From NCBI GenBank assembly GCA_965214945.1, contig OZ244029.1, positions 1,364,001 through 1,428,000 on the forward strand: a stretch of DNA of 64,000 nucleotides, written 5' to 3'. Below are positions 1 to 7,540 of the stretch, piece after piece (position 1 is the first letter of the stretch; every line of letters starts with the position of its first letter). Below the pieces are notes generated by a model. It was given only the letters and a program-made list of their open reading frames with translations, searched no databases and was not told the origin of the DNA. Source of the DNA: JAAXHB01 sp965214945 (GTDB lineage: Bacteria; Actinomycetota; Acidimicrobiia; Acidimicrobiales; Aldehydirespiratoraceae). A program made the translations under genes and the position numbers.

Positions 1-473
1 TCCGCTCGTGGAAGGTTCCCTACCTGCGGCGAAACATCGGCTACATCTTCCAGGACTTCAAGCTGCTGCCCAAGAAGACCGTGTCGGAGAACGTAGCGTT
101 TGCTTTGGAGGTAACAGGCAAGCCCCGCCACGTGATCCGCCGCCAGGTGCCGGCGATCCTTGATCTCGTCGGGCTTTCCCGCAAGGTCGACCGGGTGCCG
201 GCGGAGCTATCCGGCGGCGAGCAGCAGCGCGTGTCGATAGCGCGGGCGTTCGTCAACCGGCCGCTGATCTTGCTGGCTGACGAGCCAACCGGCAACCTCG
301 ACCCGAACACCTCGGTTGGCATCATGCGCCTTCTCGAACGTATCAACGGCACCGGCACCACGGTGGTGATGGCCACTCACGACAGCAGCATCGTCAACAC
401 CATGCGCCAGCGCGTTGTCGAACTCGACCGCGGCGTCATAGTCCGTGACCAGGCCAGGGGCGTGTACGAGTAG
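1..473 (+). CDS. ftsE: Cell division ATP-binding protein FtsE (5' truncated by window edge)
   Basis: ATPase of the FtsEX complex, an ABC-type membrane complex that controls septal peptidoglycan hydrolysis. The frame is open from base 3, so the Walker A region lies outside the window. Visible parts are the Q-loop (FQDF, about 48-59), the ABC signature LSGGEQQR (207-230), the Walker B stretch LLADEPTG just after it and the H-loop ATHD near 370. The ENVAFALEV segment is typical of FtsE rather than of other small ABC ATPases. The stop is 6 bases before the ftsX start, so the two are one operon. Confidence is high because of this pairing. Confidence 0.93.
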   Translation, partial: RSWKVPYLRRNIGYIFQDFKLLPKKTVSENVAFALEVTGKPRHVIRRQVPAILDLVGLSRKVDRVPAELSGGEQQRVSIARAFVNRPLILLADEPTGNLDPNTSVGIMRLLERINGTGTTVVMATHDSSIVNTMRQRVVELDRGVIVRDQARGVYE

Positions 474-479
474 CCGCTG

Positions 480-1373
480 ATGCTCAGCTATCGCTATGTG
501 CTGCGCGAGACCGGGCAGAACCTGTGGCGCAACGGCCTGCTGGCGTTGGCGACAGTGATCACCGTAGGCGTGTCGCTGTCCATGTTCGGCAGCTTCGCGC
601 TGTTCCGTGTGGCGGTGGCCAATGCTACGCAGCGCTGGGAGAACGGCATCGAGTTCGTTGTGTGGATGAACGCCGACGCTTTGCCCGAGGAGCACCAGAA
701 CGTCGAGAACAAGCTGATTGAGAGCCCCGGCGTCGCTAACTGGAACTTCGTCGATCAGGAGGAGACTTATGAGGAGTTCAGGGAGTTCTTCGCCGACACG
801 CCCGAGCTGATCGAGAACTTCACCCCGCAAATGCTGCCGCCGTCCTACCGCGTGGCCCCGACCGATCCCGACGTAGACGTCGTCAAGGAGCTGGGCGAGC
901 AGTTCCGGGGCCACCCAGGGGTTCGCACCGTGGTGTTCGCCGGTGACGCGATCCGGGACGTGCAAGATCTCGCGGAACGGTCCGGGCGGGTGCTGTTCGT
1001 TGGCTCGGTCTTCCTGCTGGGCGCGTCCGCGCTGCTGATCCTGAACATGCTGGCCATCGCAATCAACAACCGGCGCCAGGAGATCGAGATCATGCGGGTG
1101 GTGGGCGCCACGAAATGGTTCATCCGCGTGCCGTTCATGCTCGAGGGGCTGGTGCACGGGGCGTTCGGCGCGGCACTGGCGGTAGCGAGCAACATGCTGC
1201 TGAGGACCTATGTGATCGACCAATTCAGCGACGCCGACGCCATCAAGCTGCTGTCGGGTTTCAGGGTCGACGACGCTGCGATGTTCCGCACCAACTTGCT
1301 GGTGCTGATCATCGCGGCCGTGGTGTCGGTGATCGGATCGGCGGTCGCCGTCACGATGTACCTCGACGAGTAG
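480..1373 (+). CDS. ftsX: Cell division protein FtsX
   Basis: Membrane partner of FtsE. The 297-residue length is normal. Hydrophobic segments at about residues 19-43, 171-195, 218-245 and 272-294 give the family layout of four membrane helices, with a large extracytoplasmic loop (about 44-170) between helices 1 and 2 that in the family contacts peptidoglycan hydrolases or their activators. The ATG at 480 follows ftsE by 6 bases. In many actinobacteria ftsX is followed by smpB; here the next gene is an acyl-CoA dehydrogenase instead. Confidence 0.93.
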   Translation: MLSYRYVLRETGQNLWRNGLLALATVITVGVSLSMFGSFALFRVAVANATQRWENGIEFVVWMNADALPEEHQNVENKLIESPGVANWNFVDQEETYEEFREFFADTPELIENFTPQMLPPSYRVAPTDPDVDVVKELGEQFRGHPGVRTVVFAGDAIRDVQDLAERSGRVLFVGSVFLLGASALLILNMLAIAINNRRQEIEIMRVVGATKWFIRVPFMLEGLVHGAFGAALAVASNMLLRTYVIDQFSDADAIKLLSGFRVDDAAMFRTNLLVLIIAAVVSVIGSAVAVTMYLDE

Positions 1374-1407
1374 CCCGCAGCCCGTCGACCAGCCTGCCAG
1401 CACCGCG

Positions 1408-2643
1408 ATGCCCATCGACTTCACACTGAGCCCTCAGGCGGAGGACATCCGCGCTCGTGTGCGTGAGTTCGTGGACGAGGTGGTCGTGCCGGAATCGGAT
1501 CGGATTGAGCGGCGCGACCTCGCTGCGACCGACCGCGCCGCCTACAGGAGCGCATTGATCGGGCTGCGCCACGCGGCGCGCCGGCGCGAGCTATGGCTGC
1601 CGCACATGCCCGAAGAGTGGGGCGGTATGGGCCTCGGTCACGTGGAGCTGGCGATGGTGCAAGCCGAAGCAGCCCGCACCCGGCTCGGGCCGTGGACGAT
1701 GAACTGCCAGGCCCCCGACGAGGGCAACATGCAGACGCTGCGGCACTGGGCCACGCCCTATCAGGCCGAGGCGTATCTGCGCCCGCTGTGCGAGGGCCGA
1801 GTGATGAGCTGCTTCGCGATGACCGAGCCGGAAGTCGCGGGTTCGGATCCGACGCTCATCCAGACCCGGGCGCGCCCCGATGGCGACAAGTGGGTGATCG
1901 ATGGCCACAAGTGGTTCGTCTCCGGGGCTCACCGGGCGGCGTTCGCGATTCTGATCGCCCGCACGGAGGACGTCCCCGATCCGCCTCAGGCCGGCAACAG
2001 CGCGTTCATCGTGGACATCCCGTCACCCGGGTGGCGTGAGGTACGGCAAATCGAGACGATGCACGGTGCTACGGGCCACTCAGAGATCCGGATCGAGGGA
2101 CTGCGAGTGCACAAGCGCCAGATGCTAGGCGGCCGAGGCCAGGGTCACCGGCTGGGCCAGCACCGGCTGGGCCCGGCGCGCCTGGCGCACTGCATGCGCT
2201 GGATCGCCCAGGCAGAGCTGGCGCTCGACATGATGGCGGCCCGCTCGCTGGAGCGGTTCTCGCACGGGTCGCTGCTGTCTGAGAAGCAGGGCATCCAGTG
2301 GATGATCGCCGACTCGGCAATGGAGCTGTACCAGTCCAAGCTGATGGTTCTGCACGCCGCCCACAAGATCGACGTCGGCGCCGACTTCAAGTCTGAGGTG
2401 TCGATGGCCAAGCACTTCGTGGCCAACGCGCTGAACCGCATCGTCGACCGCTCGATACAGGTGCACGGCGCGCTCGGGTATTCCACCGACACGCCGCTGG
2501 CGCACATGTACCAGCACGCTCGGTGGGCTCGCATCGCCGACGGTGCCGACGAGGTGCACCGGATGCGCATAGCCCAGCGGGCCCTCGCCGCGTTCAGCGA
2601 ACACGGGACCACCCGGTCGGCGACGGGCGGCCTGCCTATCTAA
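1408..2643 (+). CDS. Acyl-CoA dehydrogenase (ACAD10/11-like)
   Basis: FAD-dependent acyl-CoA dehydrogenase of 411 residues, expected to introduce the alpha-beta double bond in an acyl-CoA. The N-terminal helical domain, the middle beta domain with the flavin-contact motif AMTEPEVAGSD, and the C-terminal helical domain with QVHGALGYSTDTPLAHMY are all present. Near the end the usual YEG catalytic stretch reads ADGADEVHRM, the DG-x-DEVHRM form seen in the ACAD10/11 branch, so the base may be Asp. There is no clear Shine-Dalgarno before the ATG at 1408. It lies 34 bases after ftsX on the same strand and converges with ald. Substrate unknown. Confidence 0.85.
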   Translation: MPIDFTLSPQAEDIRARVREFVDEVVVPESDRIERRDLAATDRAAYRSALIGLRHAARRRELWLPHMPEEWGGMGLGHVELAMVQAEAARTRLGPWTMNCQAPDEGNMQTLRHWATPYQAEAYLRPLCEGRVMSCFAMTEPEVAGSDPTLIQTRARPDGDKWVIDGHKWFVSGAHRAAFAILIARTEDVPDPPQAGNSAFIVDIPSPGWREVRQIETMHGATGHSEIRIEGLRVHKRQMLGGRGQGHRLGQHRLGPARLAHCMRWIAQAELALDMMAARSLERFSHGSLLSEKQGIQWMIADSAMELYQSKLMVLHAAHKIDVGADFKSEVSMAKHFVANALNRIVDRSIQVHGALGYSTDTPLAHMYQHARWARIADGADEVHRMRIAQRALAAFSEHGTTRSATGGLPI

Positions 2644-2661
2644 GCTGGCCTGGTCAGCCGG

Positions 2662-3774
2662 TCAGAGCAGATCCTCGGGGGTGTGGCAGCGCTTGCCCAG
2701 GGCTGACGCCACGGCCGGCTCGAATATCCGGCCGCCGTGAACATTGAGCCCGGCTCGCAGCCCCGTATCGGCTCGCATCGCGGCGATCGGCCCAGCCTCT
2801 GCGATCCGCAGCACATAAGGGAGCGTGGCATTGTTGAGAGCCTGGGTGGAGGTGCGGGGAACAGCTCCGGGCATGTTGGCAACGCAGTAGTGCACCACTC
2901 CGTTCACGACGAAAGTCGGCTCGGCGTGCGTGGTGGGATGCGACGTCTCGGCACAGCCGCCTTGGTCGATGGCGACGTCGACTATCACCGCTCCGGCGTT
3001 CATCTGCTTCACCATCGTTGCTGTCACGAGGCGCGGCGTCCTGGCGCCCGGTATGAGCACCGCGCCAATCACGAGATCAGCCGCCACCACCGCGGCCTCG
3101 AGCGCCGCCGAGTTCGAGTACACAGTGCGCACGGAGGGGCCGAAGCGGTCCGACAGCAACGCCAGCACCTCGAGGTCGCGATCCAGAACGGTCACGTCCG
3201 CTCCCAGCCCGACGGCCATCTGGGCGGCGTTGCGGCCCACGACGCCGCCGCCTATTACCACCACCGAAGCCGGCGGCACGCCGGGTACGCCTCCGAGCAG
3301 TACGCCGCGGCCGCCTGCTGCAGCCTCCAGGCAGCGCGCTCCAGCCTGTATCGACATCCTGCCAGCCACCTGCGACATAGGCGCCAGAAGCGGCAGACCC
3401 CCGCGCCGCCCAACCACCGATTCGTACGCGAACGCCGTGGCACCGCTGGCGAGCAGGTCGTCGGCCTGCTCAGGGTCGGGAGCGAGATGCAAGAACGTGA
3501 ACAGCGTGTGATGAGGCCGCAGCTGCGCGCGCTCTGGGGCCTGAGGCTCCTTCACCTTCACGATCAGCTCGGACACCTCGAACAGCTCGTCGGCGGTGGC
3601 CGTCAGCCGGGCGCCGCAGGCCGCGTACTCCTCATCGGCGAAGCCGGCTCCGGTTCCCGCGCCTTGCTCGATCAGCACCTCGTGGCCGCGTCCCGTGAGT
3701 TCGGCAACGCTGTCCGGGGTCAGCCCGACGCGCCGCTCGACGCTCTTGACCTCCGTGGGAACCCCAACGCGCAT
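2662..3774 (-). CDS. ald: Alanine dehydrogenase
   Basis: NAD-dependent alanine dehydrogenase (L-alanine to pyruvate and ammonia). The 370-residue length is normal. The N-terminus MRVGVPTEVKSVERRVGLTP is highly characteristic of the Ald/PntA family, followed by the substrate-region KVKEPQ and LFTFLHLAPD motifs. The Rossmann motif VVVIGGGVVGRNAAQMA is in the middle, and SNSAALEAAVVAADLVIGAV and the MVKQMNAGAVIVDVAIDQGG stretch follow. It is monocistronic, convergent with the preceding acyl-CoA dehydrogenase. Nothing is missing from the expected motifs. Confidence 0.93.
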   Translation of the reverse strand: MRVGVPTEVKSVERRVGLTPDSVAELTGRGHEVLIEQGAGTGAGFADEEYAACGARLTATADELFEVSELIVKVKEPQAPERAQLRPHHTLFTFLHLAPDPEQADDLLASGATAFAYESVVGRRGGLPLLAPMSQVAGRMSIQAGARCLEAAAGGRGVLLGGVPGVPPASVVVIGGGVVGRNAAQMAVGLGADVTVLDRDLEVLALLSDRFGPSVRTVYSNSAALEAAVVAADLVIGAVLIPGARTPRLVTATMVKQMNAGAVIVDVAIDQGGCAETSHPTTHAEPTFVVNGVVHYCVANMPGAVPRTSTQALNNATLPYVLRIAEAGPIAAMRADTGLRAGLNVHGGRIFEPAVASALGKRCHTPEDLL

Positions 3775-3888
3775 AGCAGACTTCCCCCCTGCCTTTTTTA
3801 AACATCGGCACCTCGCGCCCTACGCCTGGGCGCTGGCAGACCGAGAATGCCAGCCGAATCCTACCAGTCATGGCCTGCGCCGTCAGCT

Positions 3889-3940
3889 TCACCGGCCTGC
3901 TCAGTTCACCGGCTTGTCCGGCTCACCGGCCTGCTCAGTT
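3889..3940. repeat. 18-bp direct repeat, two copies
   Basis: TCACCGGCCTGCTCAGTT occurs at 3889-3906 and again, identical, at 3923-3940, a 34-bp period. Between them lies a partial third copy (CACCGG). It sits in the 225-base gap between the start of ald and the end of the second acyl-CoA dehydrogenase, and could be a small tandem duplication or paired protein-binding sites. I see no gene in this gap. Confidence 0.8.
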
Positions 3941-3999
3941 ACCGGTGCCGGCTGTGTAAGTCACAACCTGAGGCGGCCGGGCGGCAGGCACCGGGCGGG

Positions 4000-5244
4000 C
4001 TATGCGCCGATTAGCTGGGTTCCCACCTTGAGCTGGTTGAACGGCACGCCCCGGTCGACGCTGATATCACGGGGCAGCCCCAGCACACGGTCGCCAATGA
4101 TGTTGCGCTGGATCTCCGAGGTGCCCCCGGCGATGCCGCCCTGAAGCGCGGACAGGGCGTTGCGCTGCCACGAAGCCTCTGCCTCGTGCTCCCAGGCGAT
4201 GCCGGACGCGCCCACAATCTCCATGGACAGGTCGCGGTAGTAATCGGCCAGCTCCGATGCCTGAAGCTTGCCTATAGAGCCGCCGGGCCCAGGCGTGCGG
4301 CCCGCCTTCAGCTCGGCCTGGGTGCGCATCGACACCAGCGAGCGGCAGGTCTCCAGGATCCTCAGCTGCATCAGCCGCTGACGCAGCGCGGGCCGCCCGA
4401 GCGTGCCCCGGCGACGGCATTCGTCGATCAGCCGGTCGGACCGCTCGGTGCTGATCCCGCCGGCGGTGCCGGTTCCGATCGCCACGCGCTCGTACATGAG
4501 CATGGCTGTAGCCATTCGCCAGCCGTTGTTGAGTTCGCCTAGCAGGTTGGCGGCGGGGATTCGCACGTCGGTGAAGAAGATCTCGTTGAACTGAAGGCCG
4601 CCGTCGATCTGCCGGATCGGCCGTATCTCAACGCCGGGGGAGTCCATCGCCACGATGAACATTGAGATACCGGCGTGCTTGGGGACGCTGGGGTTGGTGC
4701 GGGCGATGATGACGCCGTAGGCACAGAGGTGGGCCAGCGTCGTCCAGACTTTCTGGCCGTTTATGGTCCATTCGTCGCCGTCGCGCACCGCGGAGGTTTG
4801 GAGGCTGGCCACGTCGGATCCCGCGCCCGGCTCGGAGAACATCTGGCACCACACGTCCTCGCCGGAGATGTTGCGCGCCAGATAGGCGGCCTTCTGCTCG
4901 CTGGTGCCGTACTCGGCGAGCATCGGGCAGCACATCCCGAGCGAGATGGTGAGCGGGTAGGTCATGTCGGGGTAGTGCCCGTACTCGTCTCGCCAGATTC
5001 GCTCGTGGACTGCGGAGAGGCCTGCACCGCCGTACTCCGTCGGGAGGGTCAGGCCGGCCAGCCCAGCGGCGGCCAGAGCCCTCTGGAAGTGCTGGGCGAC
5101 TCTGAGGCGCAGCTCACCCCTGGGGTCGGGCCGGCCTCCGAGGTCGACCCCGATGGCGTGCTCGTCCAGGAACTCCCGGCAGCGGGCGCGAAACGCCGCC
5201 TCCTCAGCGGGGGAGAGGCTCGAGACGGCGGGCCGCTCAGCGGA
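4000..5244 (-). CDS. Acyl-CoA dehydrogenase (second, FadE-like)
   Basis: Acyl-CoA dehydrogenase of about 414 residues from the start chosen here. Motifs include LTLPTEYGGAGLS near the N-terminus, QMFSEPGAGSDVASLQT at the flavin site, NGQKVWTTLAHL, and near the C-terminus AGGTSEIQRNIIGDRVLGLP. The Glu of the usual YEGTSEIQ motif is replaced (IAGGTSEIQ), as in many actinobacterial FadE paralogues whose catalytic Glu lies elsewhere. The frame is open upstream to 5406, but those 54 residues look unlike the family and would bring the start against the tmRNA gene. I chose the GTG at 5244, just before SAERPAVSSLSPAEEAAFRA. The exact start is uncertain. Confidence 0.82.
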   Translation of the reverse strand, partial: SAERPAVSSLSPAEEAAFRARCREFLDEHAIGVDLGGRPDPRGELRLRVAQHFQRALAAAGLAGLTLPTEYGGAGLSAVHERIWRDEYGHYPDMTYPLTISLGMCCPMLAEYGTSEQKAAYLARNISGEDVWCQMFSEPGAGSDVASLQTSAVRDGDEWTINGQKVWTTLAHLCAYGVIIARTNPSVPKHAGISMFIVAMDSPGVEIRPIRQIDGGLQFNEIFFTDVRIPAANLLGELNNGWRMATAMLMYERVAIGTGTAGGISTERSDRLIDECRRRGTLGRPALRQRLMQLRILETCRSLVSMRTQAELKAGRTPGPGGSIGKLQASELADYYRDLSMEIVGASGIAWEHEAEASWQRNALSALQGGIAGGTSEIQRNIIGDRVLGLPRDISVDRGVPFNQLKVGTQLIGA

Positions 5245-5407
5245 CACGACGCTCCGGTTCGCGTGGGCACCGCATCCCACCAGACTATGTTGCGTCGAGC
5301 CGGGCTGCGCCCGAGCCTTGCCGAAGCCCGGCACGATCGCCTGTGTCGCAGCTGCCGGTATCATGAAGTTGCCCTTCGGGGTTGTCGCCTCAACAGCGAC
5401 GGACAAA

Positions 5408-5798
5408 GGGGCTGACCGGTTTCGACGTCGGGACCAGAAAGCCGAAGCACGCGACCGGAGTTGCCCAGACTCCCAAAACGGGGCAACAACAGAGACGCCG
5501 ACAAGGACGATCTCGTTCTCGCCGCCTGATTCAGTTCAGGCGGATAGAGAATCACCGCGACCAGCGATGGCACGCGGGGCCTGACCACTGCAGCCTGGCA
5601 CCAGAAGCAGTGTGTGGACGGCGAGAAAGACCGCTGACAGCAGGCAAAGACCGCTGACACCGGAGAAAGATCCAGAGGCAGGGCCCTAAGGCCCACACGA
5701 CCCGGCGTGCCGGCCGCCTCAAAGCCGGAGACTCGGGAATGGTCGTAGCGAGCTTGGCATTCGCCTGGCGGACGAGGGTTCGATTCCCTCCAGCTCCA
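5408..5798 (+). ncRNA. ssrA: Transfer-messenger RNA (tmRNA)
   Basis: Ribosome-rescue RNA. The 5' end GGGGCTGACCGGTTTCGACG is the classic tmRNA start and pairs (GGGGCTG with CAGCTCC, one G-U) with the 3' end at 5791-5797. The 3' part carries the T-arm motif GGTTCGATTCC. Position 5798 is the discriminator A; the CCA tail is not encoded in full. A stem TTGCCC/GGGCAA (5461-5466 with 5481-5486) fits pseudoknot 1. The tag frame follows it. About 391 nt is a normal length. No smpB lies nearby, although smpB is often close to ssrA in relatives. Confidence 0.95.
5497..5529 (+). other. tmRNA proteolysis-tag reading frame
   Basis: Reading from a GCC resume codon at 5497 to the TGA at 5527-5529 gives ADKDDLVLAA, which ends in the LAA degron typical of tmRNA tags and begins with AD as in other actinobacterial tags. 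The resume codon lies about 10 bases after the pseudoknot-1 candidate. The frame is open further upstream (GNNRD before AD), so the exact resume codon is inferred from spacing. Confidence 0.75.
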
Positions 5799-5820
5799 CA
5801 TCGGCGTGTATCGTCGCGGC

Positions 5821-6861
5821 ATGCGAGCCGCGGTCTACAGCGAGTTCAACGGCCCGATCACTGTGGAGAACGTCGGCGATCCCGATGTGCCGGAGGACGG
5901 TGTGGTCATCGAGGTGCGGGCCTCCGGGCTGTGCCGTAGCGACCTCTACGCCTGGCGCGGCCACGACGCCGACCTGGCCCTGCCGCACGTCCCGGGCCAC
6001 GAGCTTTCGGGCGTGGTGGCGGAGGCAGGGCCACGAGTGCGGCGCTGGTCGGCGGGGGATCGGGTGACCGCCCCCTTCTGCTGCGGCTGCGGGCATTGCC
6101 CCGCCTGTGCCGCCGGCAACGAGCAAACCTGCGACAACTACTACCAGCCAGGCTTCACCGCATGGGGCTCATTCGCCCAGTACTGCGCGATCCCGCACGC
6201 CGACGTGAACGTTGCCGCCATATCCGACGACTTCGCGTTCGAGCACGCCTCGATACTCGGGTGCCGTATGATCACCGCCTACCGGGCGTTGGCCGAGCGG
6301 GGGCGGCTGGCACCCGGAGAGTGGCTGTCGGTTCACGGCTGCGGCGGGCTTGGGCTCAGCCTGGTGATGATCGGAGCGGCGCTGGGCGCCCGAGTCGTCG
6401 CTGTGGACATCGGTGAGCAGGCTCTGGCTCTGGCGTCCGCTGCGGGTGCCGAGGCGACGGTGCGCGCCACGCAGGGGCGGGGCCGTGAAACGGTCGCCGA
6501 GGTGCGCCAGGCCACTGGCGGGGGAGCGCACGTGTCGGTCGACGCGTTCGGCAGCCCGGAGGTAGCTGGGAACTCGATACGAAGCCTGCGCAAGCAGGGC
6601 CGCCACGTTCAGGCGGGCCTGCTCGACGAGCGGCTGACCGGCATCCCGCTGGGCTATGTGGTGTCACGCGAGCTCGAGGTGCTGGGCACCAAGGGGATGT
6701 CGGCGCGCCGCTACCCCGACCTGATGGAGCTGATCGCGCGGGCGCGCATTGACCTCGGCAGCCTCGTGAGCCGCACGATGAGCCTCAAAGACCTGCCCGG
6801 CGCGTTCGAGGAAATGTCAGGCCTGACCGCCCACGGCGTGGCGGTGGTCAACTCCTTCTAG
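5821..6861 (+). CDS. Zinc-dependent alcohol dehydrogenase (MDR family)
   Basis: Medium-chain dehydrogenase/reductase, 346 residues. Catalytic-zinc ligands are Cys38 and the GHE motif at 59-61. The structural zinc site is complete (Cys90, Cys93, Cys96, Cys104 in CGHCPACAAGNEQTC). The nucleotide-binding motif is HGCGGLGLSLVMIGAALGA, followed by VVAVDIG, which suggests NAD preference. I chose the ATG at 5821; a GTG at 5806 is possible. The gene begins only 22 bases after the mature tmRNA end, so it must share the ssrA transcript or have a promoter inside ssrA. The alcohol substrate is unknown. Confidence 0.88.
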   Translation: MRAAVYSEFNGPITVENVGDPDVPEDGVVIEVRASGLCRSDLYAWRGHDADLALPHVPGHELSGVVAEAGPRVRRWSAGDRVTAPFCCGCGHCPACAAGNEQTCDNYYQPGFTAWGSFAQYCAIPHADVNVAAISDDFAFEHASILGCRMITAYRALAERGRLAPGEWLSVHGCGGLGLSLVMIGAALGARVVAVDIGEQALALASAAGAEATVRATQGRGRETVAEVRQATGGGAHVSVDAFGSPEVAGNSIRSLRKQGRHVQAGLLDERLTGIPLGYVVSRELEVLGTKGMSARRYPDLMELIARARIDLGSLVSRTMSLKDLPGAFEEMSGLTAHGVAVVNSF

Positions 6862-6918
6862 CTCGCCGCAGCCAGTTCAGCGAGGCTCTTCGAGGGCCAC
6901 TGTTCATGCGGCGCTGGT

Positions 6919-7380
6919 TTAGCGGCGCCGGTCAACCCCAGCACGGTCATTGCCGGGAGTTCGGTGAGACCCGACCGCCTGGCTAGGCGGCACTGGTCGG
7001 CAGAGGGACACCGGCAACAGGCCCGCTGCCGCTGACGAACGCGTGCGGCCGTCGGTTATGAGCGAGCGCGACACGGCACGAGCGGCCAGCTCGTCGATGT
7101 CGTAGCGCAGCGGGTCGTGGAGGTAGGCATCCACTGCGCTGCCATCCGGGAACGACAACACCAAAACAGCGTCGGGACGGCCGGGCCCCGCGTCGAGTTC
7201 GGCTATCCGGCGCTCGAAGCGGCCCCGGTGGCGCGGCACGAGTTCCAGCAGCCGCTCGATGTAGTTCTCCAGCTCGCGGGGTGTGCTCGCCTTCCACAGG
7301 CACAGCGTCAGTTCGATTCGCCGCTGCGGGTCATCCGCCTTGGCGCTCACTCGCAGCAGAGGGCTCGCTGACACACGCAC
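6919..7380 (-). CDS. Small protein with likely dimeric alpha-beta barrel (DUF1330-like) fold
   Basis: A 153-residue protein I do not recognise by name. The middle (about residues 45-105) has the pattern of a ferredoxin-like alpha-beta domain: a helix with YIERLLELVPRHRGRFERR, then DAVLVLSFPDGSAVDAYLHD, as in DUF1330/EthD/Dabb-type proteins. The C-terminal 40 residues are low in structure and may be unconserved. A TTGATG-N16-TATGGC promoter-like pair lies upstream on the same strand. It is divergent from the arginine-rich gene at 7541. Moderate confidence that it is coding; function unknown. Confidence 0.6.
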   Translation of the reverse strand: MRVSASPLLRVSAKADDPQRRIELTLCLWKASTPRELENYIERLLELVPRHRGRFERRIAELDAGPGRPDAVLVLSFPDGSAVDAYLHDPLRYDIDELAARAVSRSLITDGRTRSSAAAGLLPVSLCRPVPPSQAVGSHRTPGNDRAGVDRRR

Positions 7381-7410
7381 AGGACGATAGCGACCGCTGA
7401 AAGCGCCATA

Positions 7411-7438
7411 GCCATATCGTCTCAGCCGCCCACATCAA
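7411..7438 (-). promoter_or_regulatory. Candidate sigma70-type promoter for the 6919-7380 gene
   Basis: On the minus strand, TTGATG (7433-7438) is followed after 16 bases by TATGGC (7411-7416). A start site would fall near 7404, about 24 bases before the ATG at 7380. Just beside it, 7437-7460 is a short AT-rich island (TTTACATAACGTATATTT) in otherwise GC-rich sequence, which fits a divergent promoter region for the gene at 7541 as well. This is pattern matching only. Confidence 0.35.
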
Positions 7439-7540
7439 CTTTACATAACGTATATTTCCGGCGGGAGGGATGAAAGCGCCAGCCGGGGAATGCCGGAGCG
7501 GGCTCGCGTAGCCGTCGGGCGGCGGATAGCTTGTAGAGCT

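Noticed and set aside
207..1424. 405-codon minus-strand frame opposite ftsX
   Set aside because: Antisense to a clear FtsE/FtsX pair; composition is His/Asp/Gln-rich low complexity with no family features.
2737..3801. 354-codon plus frame opposite ald
   Set aside because: Antisense to a complete alanine dehydrogenase; His/Arg-rich without motifs.
5361..5822. Minus-strand frame with the start MWSWRESNPRPPG
   Set aside because: This is antisense to the 3' part of tmRNA; the WSWRESNPRPP string is a well-known false translation of such RNA genes.
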